Below, piece by piece: positions 25,301 through 37,300 of a DNA stretch of 64,000 nt. This DNA comes from Schistosoma mansoni (taxonomy: Eukaryota > Platyhelminthes > Trematoda > Strigeidida > Schistosomatidae): assembly GCF_000237925.1 (NCBI RefSeq), contig NW_017386124.1, forward strand, positions 62,001-126,000. The letters are read 5' to 3'. A model generated the notes under the pieces. That model saw only the letters and a program-made list of their open reading frames with translations. It was not told the origin of the DNA and ran no database searches. How positions within the stretch are numbered: the first letter of the stretch is position 1; each line of letters starts with the position of its first letter. The position numbers and the translations under genes were made by a program.

Positions 25301-28300
25301 AGCACATAAATATTGGTACAAGGAAGCACCAGATAAATATGCACCTCACAAATCTCATTTGATTTGTGTGAGGGCTGTTATACTGCCCAGGTGCCCAGAC
25401 TGAAGCAGGCGGTTTTCTTAGGGGACCACACCCTGAGCCTTTGACCTGAAGGTCTGATACACAAGGCAGTGGAGCATCGTGAGGAGATGCAGTCCCATGG
25501 TAGCCGGTGATCAACGGTTGATTCGTACGCCATTTGTTCCCTCAGGATACTGGAGCCCATGTGCACCAATGGTTTGGAATCAGTGTTTTCCAACTCCTCT
25601 AGGTGGACTTTGATGGACTATACTGCCAAATCGTCCACGGAGGACAACTCACCGACTCGTTTGAAGTAAAGACTGGTGTAAGGCAAGGTTGCTTACTCTC
25701 ACCCTTTCTCTTTCTCCTGGTAATCGACTGGATCATGAAGACGTCAACATCTGGAGGAAAGCACGGGATACAGTGGACAGGCAGGATGCAACTTGACGAT
25801 ATAGACTTCGAAGATGATCTGGCTCTTCTATCACGAACGCAACAACAAATGCAGGAGAAAACGACCAGTGTAGCAGCAGCCTCAGCAGCAGTAGGTCTCA
25901 ATATAAACAAAGGGAAAAGCAAGACTCTCCGATACAACGCAATATGCACCAATCAAATTACACTTGACGGAGAAGCTCTGGAGGATTATCAACCAACACC
26001 AAGGTTAGAATTTTCAATACAAATGTCAAAACAGTTCTATTGTATGGGGCGGAGACGTGGAGAACTACGAAAGCCATTATCCAGAAGATACAAGTATTTA
26101 TTAACAGTTGTCTACGCAAGATACTTCGGATCCGATGGCCAGACACTATCAGCAACAAGTTACTGTGGGAGAGAACAAACCAGATTCCAGCGGAGGAAGA
26201 AATCAGGAGGAAGCGCTGGAAGTGGATTGGGCACACTTTGAGGAAATCATCCGATTGCGTCACAAGACAAGCCCTCACATGGAATCCTGAAGGTCAACGG
26301 AGAAGAGGAAGACCAAAGAACACATTACGCCGAGAAATAGAGACAGACATGAGAAGAATGAAGAAGAACTGGATAGAATTAGAAAAGAAGGCCCAGGACA
26401 GAGTGGGTTGGAGAATGCTGGTCGGCGGCCTATGCTCCATTGGGAGTAACAGGCGAAAGTAAGTAAGTAAGCTAGGTGGACTTTCCATGTCCACCAACCC
26501 GGTTAAAGCGCCGGACATTCGCTTTTCGTCCTCTCAATTTCGTAAACAACACCCTTGTGCGAGAAGGCAATGAGTATGACTACCCTGACAGAAGCTATAT
26601 TTTCGCGTGGCCATGTGAGAGCATTTCGAGAGGGAGAGTGGACTCTCCTCACTCTCAACCGTACCAGGGCATTTGGGGACATTACTGATTGTTAAAAGTG
26701 TGAAAAACTTTCGAAAGTGTGGTTATTGGAACGTAAACGTTTGGACAGTAAATAACCACAAAGTAGTCGAAAAAATGATTGTGTAGGAAAATGGGTTCGT
26801 GTGTTGTGTGCGCGATCCCTATTATAATACTAGTAAAAGCCTGTACAATCATGCTCTTGGCGAAATTGAGAACCGAAAAATCATGAGAACTCCAAACTTA
26901 AGACAGATTCACTCAAATGGTACAGTTAGTGTCATTCTACAGTTGACTAAGCTATAGATGACTTTATGTGATATTATGTCGTATGCACTAATCAATTGTC
27001 GAGTTATCAATGAATATTGAAGTGTTTTTGTACTAACTGATAAGATGGTACAGTGTGTTTGCTCAAGCAAGTGACTTGTTACTTTATTTGTTCTACGTAG
27101 TACTGAGTGTATGAAAATAATCCGGAATTGGTTTGTATTATGAATTCTCGTCAGTTGAACTATCATTAAACGGCTTTGTCCTGGTTTGATCTTGTAGACT
27201 TCATCAAATTTTCACCATATTAATGCTTTTACATGTCAAGAAAGTAGGTGAGGTTGTTTACACTGATATATCGTCGCATATTACCACAAGAAGCACCATC
27301 ACAAAGAATGGATCACTGTTGGTACACTGGATAAGATTGAAGAAAGGAGGAACAAGAAGGCAACAATCAATACCAGCCGAACAATAGCAGAAAAAACCAA
27401 GGCACAAGCCGAATACACAGAAGTAAACAAGCAAGTGAAGAAGAGCATCCGAACCTACAAACGTAAATATGTGGAAGATTTAGCAATGACAGCGGAAAGG
27501 GCTGAAAAGGAAGGAAACATGAGACAACTGTGTGACACAACAAAGAAACTCGCTGGAAATTACCGTAAACCAGAACGATCAGGGAGAAGCAAGGAAGCCA
27601 AGGTATTCACCAACATCGAAGTAGCACTCACGGACCTCCCAGTCGATGTAGGCCCACCAACAATTGAATGGATCAGCGTGGCCATCAGACAAATCAAGAG
27701 CGGCAAAGCAGCGGGACTAGACAACATTTCAGCAGATGTAGCAGCAACTGCAAAGATACTCCACATTCTCTTCAGTAGGATTTGTGATGAATAACAAGTA
27801 CCAACAGACTGAAAAGAAGGACTTCTGCTCAAAATGCCAAAGAAAGGTGATCTCAGCAAATGTGATAACTACAGGGGCATCACTCTTACCTCAGTACCAG
27901 GAAAAGTCTTCAACAGGGTATTGTTAAACAGAATCAGGGACTCCGTAGACGCTCAACTTCAAGATCAACAGGCTGGATTCTGTAAACATCGATCGTGTAC
28001 TGACCAAATCGCAACTGTTATGACTCGTATAACAATCGTTATTGTATATGAAACGTGCAATGATACAGAAAAATACGTACGAGCAGTCTTGATTGCTATT
28101 CGGTCCTTTCTACCTGCCTAGCCCAGCCAGTTGAGTCCAGAACACAAATAACAGCCTCGGAAATATGAATCATTATTCACAAGCACACTGGGTTATATAT
28201 ACTAACCAAACAGACCCAATTATACCAAAAAATAGAAAAATAACATTTGTACAGTAATTGGCCAATGTGGCTGTAGCTAGGGGGAAAGTAATCAATAATA

Positions 28301-31300
28301 ATAGTTCCAAGGTCAAAATAAAGGTTATGATGAGAGGAACACGGAAACGATTAGGTCACTTATTTAACAACTATCCAATAGGGAATGGGCATATTGTATT
28401 TGTCCATAAATAGACATCAGATTTAGGTTACTCATTTAACAACTATCCAATAGGAATAGGCGTATTACATTTGTCCATAAATGGACATCAGATTTATGAT
28501 TCATAATTCGCCAGGGGATACAACAGCAACTCTGCCCCCAAATGCCCTGGTACGGCCGACAGTGGGGAGCGTCACCTCTCCCTCTCGAAATGCTCTCATA
28601 TGGCCAGCCAATATATAGCCTCTGCCAGGAAAGTCCTACTCACTGCCTTCTCGTGGCGGGGGTGTTGTTTACGAAAGTGAGGGGACGATAAGCGAATGTC
28701 CGGCGCTTTAACCGGATTGGTGGACATGGAGAGTCCACCTTGAGGAGTTGGAAAACCCTGATTCCAAACCAATGGTGCACATGGGCTCCATTATCCTGAG
28801 GGAACAAATGGCGTACGAATCAACCGTTGATCACCGGCTACCATGGGACTGCATCTCCTCACGATGCTCCACTGCCTTGTGTATCAGACCTTCAGGTCAA
28901 AGGCTCAGGGTGTGGTCCCCTAAGAAAACCGCCTGCTTCAGTCTGGGCACCTGGGTAGTATCACAGCCCTCACACAAATCAAATGAGATTTGTGAGGTGC
29001 ATATTTATCTGGTGCTTCCTTGTACCAATATTTATGTGTTTAAATGAAAATAAAAATAAATAAAAAAATCGCAACCCTACGGATCATTGTGGAACAATCA
29101 ATCGAATGGAATCCATCACTCTACATCAACTTCATTGACTACGAGAAAGCATTTGATATTGGGGACAGGACAACACTATAGAGGCTTCTTCGACACTATG
29201 GCGTGCCAGAGAAGATAGTCAATATCATACGGAATTCCTATGATGGATTAAACTGCAAGATTGTGCATGGATAACAACTCACTGACTCGTTTGAGGTAAA
29301 GACCGGTGTCACGCAAGGCTGCTTACTCTCACCCTTTCTCTTTCTCCTGGTGATCGACTGGGTCATGAAGACGTCAGCATGTGAAGGGAAGCACGGGATA
29401 CAATGGACAGGTAGAATGCAGCTGGATGATTTAGACTTCGAAGATGATCTAGTTCTTCTGTCACACACGCAACAACAAATGCAAGAGAAGACGACCAGTG
29501 TAACTGCAGTAGGTCTTAATATACACAAAGGAAAAAGAAAGATTCTCCTATACAACATAGCATGCACCAATCGAATTACACTTGACGGAGAAGCTCTGGA
29601 GGATTTGAAAACCTTTACATATCTGGGAAGCATCATTGATGAACACGGTGGATCAGATGCAGATGTGAGGGCGAGGATCGGCAAAGCAAGAGCAGCATAT
29701 TTACAACTGAAGAACATTCGGAACTCAAAACAATTGTCAACCAACACCAAGATCAGAATTTTCAATACACATGTGAAGACAGTTCTACTGTATGGCGCGG
29801 AAATATGGAAAACTACGAAATTCATCATCCAGAAGATACAGGTGTTTATTAACAGTTGTCTACGCAAGATACTTCGAATCTGTTGACCAGACACTATCCA
29901 CAACAACCTACTGCGGGAGAGAACAAACCGGGTTCCAGCAGAGGAAAAAATCAGGAAGAAGAGCTGGAAGTGGCTAGGACACACATTGAGGAAAGCAGCC
30001 AACTGCGTCACGAGGCAAGCCCTCACATGGAATCCTGAATGCCAAAGGAGAAGAGGAAGAATAAAAAACACATTACGCTCAGGACAGTGTGGGTTAGAGA
30101 ATGCTGGTCAGCGGCCTATGCTCCATTGTGAGTAACAGGTATAAGTAAGTAATATTGCTTATATGTCTTATCTGGACGACTAACCCTTCATACTGTGAGT
30201 TGTGGAGATCTTATTGAGATGGACAGAGTCGTTGAAGTCGACCAAGTTCAGTTTTTGCAAATAAATGTATTATAGATAGTTGTAAATTGTTTTCCTAGAA
30301 TTCTAATTTGACCATTAATAATGTGTAGCAATACTGTTTTCTTTGAAATACCACATATATCGTGATTATTCCAAATAGTACAATATTCAGTATACTAGTG
30401 ATCATTATTTTAGCACCAAGACATTGAAATATTTTTAAACAGACCTTGTTATGTTAACAACGGATATTCTGTTGCGCAATTTGGCTACTTGGCTACTGTA
30501 GACTATTCAACTTAGCTTACCTTTTGTCTGAATTTTACTTTTACCTCATATTTATTTTAAGGATGCCAACAATAATCAGCGTACAGTTGTTCAGTCGTTC
30601 AGTCTTCGAAATCGTGCTGTTTATCCTATTGGGTTGGTGTCGAAATTTTTGGTTGCCAATAGTTTGTCAGTTCTTGTAAGTTTATGATGAATTCTATTTA
30701 CCAGTAAAACAAATTGATCCTTGTTATATTCGAGAAGTCTTAGGAACTTTAATATGTGAAATGAAATGTGACTTCCATATATACTGTATACTTCACGAAG
30801 CAATAACAGTCAACATTCTGAAGTAGATACAAACCCACTTAGTTTCGCTCAATGAGAAGACACTCGAAGAGTATTGATTTGTAGTTTGGGGAACTGGCGA
30901 AATATATTTCTAAAGCGCTCATCAACTTTTCCTCTTTACGAGACTTCTTTTCAGACAGTAGTGACCTTAAATGGTCGAAAGAAACAGCTTCATATCATAA
31001 TTATTGGTGGCCGTTAAAACTTATTCAAGCCACTAGCAACAATAAGCTTCTTGTCGGTGAGGCGATATTTAAGATTCGTGACAACCTAAATAGTAATTTC
31101 GTTGGATACCTTGAATTCTAGATGAGGCATTCTGAAGATGTTTTAACTATTCCTTGACTTAAATAACTTGGACTGTGTTGTACTCCTTGGTTGGTGGCTA
31201 ATCAGTTCCTTCAATGGCACGAAAAATCGAGAAATTTTCAATAGAATTGTTCAGGGTTTCGGATTGTTGTTCAATATTATCTTGGTTAGTCTTTAATACC

Positions 31301-34300
31301 ATTAATTCTACCTGATATTGTCAAGAATTTTTTCGCATGAATATTGTTAATTCTATCGAAGTGTTCAACTGCTACGTTTGAAGAGATTACGATATCACCT
31401 GAAATCGGCGAATGGAACGAAGGATCAGCAACACAACAACAAAACAACCTAAACTATTTACTGCAACTCAGCACTGCCAACTAGAAGGAGAAGACCAGAT
31501 TCAGTTGAGTAAAAGGTGAATTCCACAAGCAGTCGGAGACAGGAACGAACACGCACACAACTCAAGCGTATGTGTGCAGTATAAAAGTGTCCTCGATAAA
31601 CATCACAAAATAGCGTATTAAGAAAACAAACCAATTACATTTCAGGTCCTTCCAAGTGGGAAATACAAAATTAAAATAAAAGTGGGCGCTTGTGACACGA
31701 AAATAAGAAATCCAAATTTTCAAAATAAATTACGAAAATAAGATGTTTAAAAAGTGATTTTTGGGGATCTCGCATCCCCAGCATCAACTATGCAACTGAG
31801 ATACGCTTGAAATCAAGAATCAAAACAACAATTTGTCTAAAGAGCGTTCCTCAACTCAGTCATCTATGGTGATAAACGCGTCTGTAAAGAAAATGGCTCC
31901 GATGTGGTAAATGACATCCGATCGCTTTGTCTGAAGTCAATAATGACTATCAAAAATAAAAAAACAGATACTAAGAGTTCACAAGTATGGTAGATTGTGG
32001 TGGGATATTTTCGAGATAATCCCTATGCTTCACATAACACGTTACTAGATAATTCCCGACAGCGTATGAATTTCAGGAAACAGCACGAAGCAATGACTTG
32101 ATTTTATTATTGTACAAATCATAAGGATTTCGCCTCATAGTAAAGTAATAAGGCCGGTCACTGGGTATCTAATACAGCGTATAAGAAATTGAAAAAAAAT
32201 CTTTAGTTTTCAGTCAGCGGTTCGAACAGATCATTTCTGATTAGTTTGATTGTTCATTCATCACAGTTAATTGAAATGGAACAGAGAATCGTCTACTAAC
32301 ATAAAAGTTGTTATCTTTATCATTTCATAAATGGTATATACTTATCTGTTCATAGTATATCATACTATCTGTAAAGTTACATTTTGCTAAGCTTATTTGG
32401 TTTAAATATCTTGCATCATTATGTTATGATTAATGATAGATAATGTTTATGATCACTTGTTCGGTGGATTCACAGATTGCTTTATCTTCACTAGTTTTGC
32501 GCGTTTCGACTGATAATCTACATTCCAAAACAGTTGGCTGAAGTCGTTTGCTTTGTGTTGAACTTTTCAATAAGATAGATGGTTGATTTTTTTGTGGTTT
32601 TGTGATGAACTCTTATTACGACTCAGCCACTCTTATTGCTTAGTATTCTTGGGTATTGTTTCATCCAAGTCCCCAAACCAGAGCACGGTGAAACTGGAAT
32701 GTAATTATATTTCAAATAGACAAGGTCGAATGGAAGTAGGAATCACAATAAGGAAAATGTTAGTGTATTTATAAATTTTACGCAAGAATATTTGACGAGA
32801 CTATAATTAATGGATGAACCAATCAGGCATAACATAATGGGTCTTGGATTTTGGCGCAAAATGCATTCATCCACTTACCAAATAGTGTTTTGGCATTTAA
32901 GCTGATGTCAGTTCGTGACGAAAACGCAAATCTAATTCCTAACCCTAGCCATCAACTGTAAATCATAATTCTTGTTCCTCACACTAGTTTATGACTCTCA
33001 TTTAGTTCTAGTTAGTAGGTGGACATTCTCGAGGTCGCTCAAAGATCGTCCATAATTTACAACCTCATCGAATATTCTAGAGTTTTCTCTAAGTATCCAC
33101 TAGTGTCAGGAAATGGTCAATCAGTGTGCCTCAACACAATCGTGCACAGAACGTGCCTTAATCCAATCTATATCCCACTAACAGGTTTCATAATGGAAAC
33201 ATTCAAGCTAGTATTTAACAAGTACTTTTTTGAATTTATAAATTTTTCTCTTGTTTTGTGTGACGGAAACAGTTTGAAACAATTTATATCATTTTTACTA
33301 TTGTGTACAACACAGTGCTAAACTGCTTCTTTTAATACTAAAAACTGAAGAATCTGAATTTTAGCCGCCATATCTAAAGGAGTCATACACTCCTCATCGA
33401 TAACATTTAATGTCTCAGTTGATATTTAAATACTATTCATCCAGTGTGTTAAGATTCGGTGTTTTCAGTTTACTAAGTTCTTGTACTTACTTACTTACTT
33501 ATTTACTTAAGCCTGTTACCCCTCGTCGAGGAACATAGGCCGCACACCAGTATTCTCCATCTAACCCTGTTCTGGGCAATCCATTCCAGTTTCTATTCAT
33601 CCTTTTCGTATCTGCTTCTATTTCCCGGCGTAATGTGTTCTTTGGCCTTCCTCTTTTTCGCTTCCCTTCCGGATTCCAAGTTAGGGATTGCCTTGTAATG
33701 CACATTTATGATTTCTTTAATGTATGTCCGACCCACTTCCAACAATTTTCCCTAATTTCTTCAGCTGGAAGCTGGTTTGTCCTCTCCCATAAAACGCTGT
33801 TGCTGATAGTATCCGGCCAATGGATGTTGAGTATTTTGCGTAGACAACTGTTTATAAATACTTGTACCTTCCTAATGATGGTCGTAGTAGTTCTCCACGT
33901 TTCAGCTCCGTGCAGTAGGACTGTCTCGACGTTCGTATTGAAGATTCTGACTTTGAAATTAGTTGACAGTTGTTTTGAGTTCCATATGTCCTTCAATTGT
34001 AGAAATACTGCCCTTGTTTTGCCAATCCTCGCCTTCACATCTGCATCCGACCCCCCTTGTTTATCAACGATGCTTCCCAGGTACGTGAATGTTTCCACCT
34101 CTTCCAGAGTTTCGCCTTCAAGTGTGATTGGGTTGGTGTTCTCCATGTTGTATTTGGGGATCTTGCTTTTTCCTTTGTGAATGTGGAGGCCTATCGATGC
34201 AGAGACTGCTGCTACATTTGCTGTATTCATCTGCATTTGTTCGTGTGTATGGGATAGGAGGGCTAGGTCATCTGCGAAGTCCAAATCATCTAATTGATCC

Positions 34301-37300
34301 TGAGAAGTCCATTGTATTCCGTATTTCCTTTCAGATGTCGAAGTCTTCATAATCCAGTCAATCACCAGAAGGAAGAGGAATGGGGAGGGTAGACAGCCTT
34401 GTCTGACTCCGGTCCCAAGTTCTTATACACCACATAGCTAACATTTCGTAGGTTTGAATCTCATTGTTCAAGTGGCTTGATATAAAATGAACTTTATTTT
34501 GTCTTTTGTTCTATTCATTATTATTTGTTTATTAACATTTGAAATAAATAAACCACAGTTTTTATTGTTTTTTGTAGACAACAATTAAACACTTTAGTGT
34601 TCATTAAAGTTTTCCAGTTTATTACAAAAGTCTCTTTATGTAAACTTTGTCTATTTAGATTATTTTCAAATCTCTACTTATTTTCGGAACTTTTATGTTG
34701 TGTGATTTTGACAAAGCATACAAAATTTACCTACTAATAAATATTCGTATATTAAGTAGTCAGTCAGTCAGTCACAACGTAGAACTTGGTATGTACGAAC
34801 ATCAGTTCGAGTTGTCATGCCACATTAGCACAGAGAAACAATTGTCGATTCAAATCCCTTAGTGGTAGAAATAATAAGAGTATAAGCAATAGTCCGAAAG
34901 ATTAGGGTTTGAAAATGTTATTGAAAGAGTATAATCCAGTGAAATAAATTTGGAAAGGAAAAAGGATAGGGACATCAAGAATTCAGAAGATCAGAATTCG
35001 GCAGAATATGAAAAGTGGATGCACCTTTGCCATTGCAAAAGATTTTGAGCCATGGCATTCAAGGTCTCTAACCGTCGGTTGCTATCATTTCGCGAATCTC
35101 AACCAGGTAGTCTACACCTACCAACATGACTCAGTTCAATTGTTAGTGACTTCATGGATTTGTGCCACGTTTTAGTCTGGCCGCCCCTAGCTNNNNNNNN
35201 NNNNNNNNNNNNNNNNNNNNNNNNNNNNNNNNNNNNNNNNNNNNNNNNNNNNNNNNNNNNNNNNNNNNNNNNNNNNNNNNNNNNNNNNNNNNNNNNNNNN
35301 NNNNNNNNNNNNNNNNNNNNNNNNNNNNNNNNNNNNNNNNNNNNNNNNNNNNNNNNNNNNNNNNNNNNNNNNNNNNNNNNNNNNNNNNNNNNGGGCGGCC
35401 AGACTAAAACGTGGCACAAATCCATGAAGTCACTAACAATTGAACTGAGTCATGTTGGTAGGTGTAGACTACCTGGTTGAGATTCGCGAAATGATAGCAA
35501 CCGACGGTTAGAGACCTTGAATGCCATGGCTCAAAATCTTTTGCAATGGCAAAGGTGCATCCACTTTTCATATTCTGCCGAATTCTGATCTTCTGAATTC
35601 TTGATGTCCCTATCCTTTTTCCTTTCCAAATTTATTTCACTGGATTATACTCTTTCAATAACATTTTCAAACCCTAATCTTTCGGACTATTGCTTATACT
35701 CTTATTATTTCTACCACTAAGGGATTTGAATCGACAATTGTTTCTCTGTGCTAATGTGGTATGACAACTCGAAATGATGTTCGTACGTACGAAATTCTAT
35801 GTTATGACTTACTCATAGAGATCTTGCCAAGCACTGATTCAACCGACCTCCTGATCTGGTTTCAACTGCAATCTTAAGTCCAATAATGATAATGTTTGGT
35901 AGTTCAGATAAGTTAACTTGTGCGTTTTTGTACTTCGTAAACAGTAAGTGATCGACTGCTTTTAGTATGTCTAATACTGCAGACTAACCAAGCCATCAGT
36001 TCATGAGGATACCAATGATGACTCTAAATCGTGTGTAAAGATGTAGATTTCCAAGCTTGTAGCTCTCGGAACAGTTTCAATATATGGTCGAATACCTCAG
36101 GCGAGATAACTTAGGGTTCAGTCCCACTACTGAAGTTTGTTCTGATCTTTTATCTTTCCACCTGTATCATTCCACGTCTCACATTCTTTGATCGCATTTG
36201 TTCGTTTGGAACTGTTCCTTGTGTATAGTTTTCCATTGTAGCTGTGATTGTTTCATCTTGTCGATTTCCCCTCTCGTTTTATTGTGGTAACTGAAATATG
36301 TTTTTACCTATACTAGGTCGTAAGTTCCCTTTATCTGATTCACTTGTTACGTATTCGTTGAATTGTCCAGATTTTACAGTACAAACAAAAAAAACGAGCA
36401 TATCTTTAAAGAAGTGCAGAGTGAATATAAAGTATACTTTCTATTATTTTTTTTAGCTTTCTGCACTTTATTATACTTTATGGATAACAATATTCACGTT
36501 TGTGGTATCACCGATTTTAATTCGTCGTCCAAACTTACGTAAGTTTGTATTTGTAGTTAATGAGTACATGGTAATGAAACACCACAAACACTCTTCAAAC
36601 TTGTGAAAATGCATGCTCAAGTCTACTTCTTGTATCGCTTATTGAAATAATCAATTTTTAGACATTAATGTAAAAACTTAAACACCACTCCACGTGTTTT
36701 GACTTAAACAGTTGTATGATATCCCCAATTTTCAGATACAATCGTTTGATTTAAGCCAGGTTATATTTGTTGGGTTACTAATCTCAATTAACCTAATAAT
36801 ATAAATGATTATGTTTTTTTATTTTACGATTCCATATAAATTTCTTCATCACTCAACACTTCACCCGTAGCTCCTTCGGGGGCTACTGCCGGTCCCAAGT
36901 CCGGGTAAAGGAGGAGGGTTGGGCATGGGGTTAGCGACTCGATCCCGTAGAAAATCATCCCGCTAAAAAAACGCTAACCAGAAAAAATAAATTTCTTATT
37001 TTATCTGTTTTAATTAATTGATAAATCGCCAAAGAGTTTAGAGTGTTTTTGATCTCTTGAGAACACCATATTTTTGTCATCGATTTCAGTTAAAAAACCC
37101 ATTTCTTTTTATGTGTTCTATTGACTGTCGATCAATATTGAAACATTAGACTTCGTACTGACGGAGTAATGAATTGTCTCCGAAAATCAAATTTTTATAG
37201 GTGTCAGTTTGTATCTCCCTTACCTTTTGATTAACCGAAAATTATTTCTAATCGTCCAATGGAGAGCATGCTTCCAGATAAATAAAAACTCTTGGTTTCA

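Larger units (their letters stand above)
27280..30150 (+). mobile_element. RTE-clade LINE, long copy split by a 1.05-kb insertion
   Basis: 27300-28015 encodes the linker and early [45 protein letters not shown] and [16 protein letters not shown]. After the insertion, 29066 resumes exactly at [14 protein letters not shown] and runs through [41 protein letters not shown] and the RRRG tail to GTAAGTAAG. In-frame stops, a deletion of about 84 bp near 27615, FEDDL at the catalytic box and a 3' deletion show it is dead. It lies in TMEM62 intron 9, same strand as the gene. Confidence 0.9.

Noticed and set aside
25599-25952. 117-codon - strand frame
   Set aside because: Antisense of the RTE fragment.
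28351-28496. Two-unit repeat considered as a CRISPR or satellite array
   Set aside because: Only two units without spacers, in a eukaryotic retroposon.
29238-30071. 277-codon open frame on the - strand
   Set aside because: It is the antisense of the RTE reverse transcriptase at 29280-30140.
31762-31780. 7-bp hairpin TGGGGAT/ATCCCCA taken as a terminator or RNA element
   Set aside because: It is isolated, has no associated transcript signal, and short hairpins are expected by chance.
33635-34180. 181-codon + strand frame
   Set aside because: Antisense of the - strand RTE copy.
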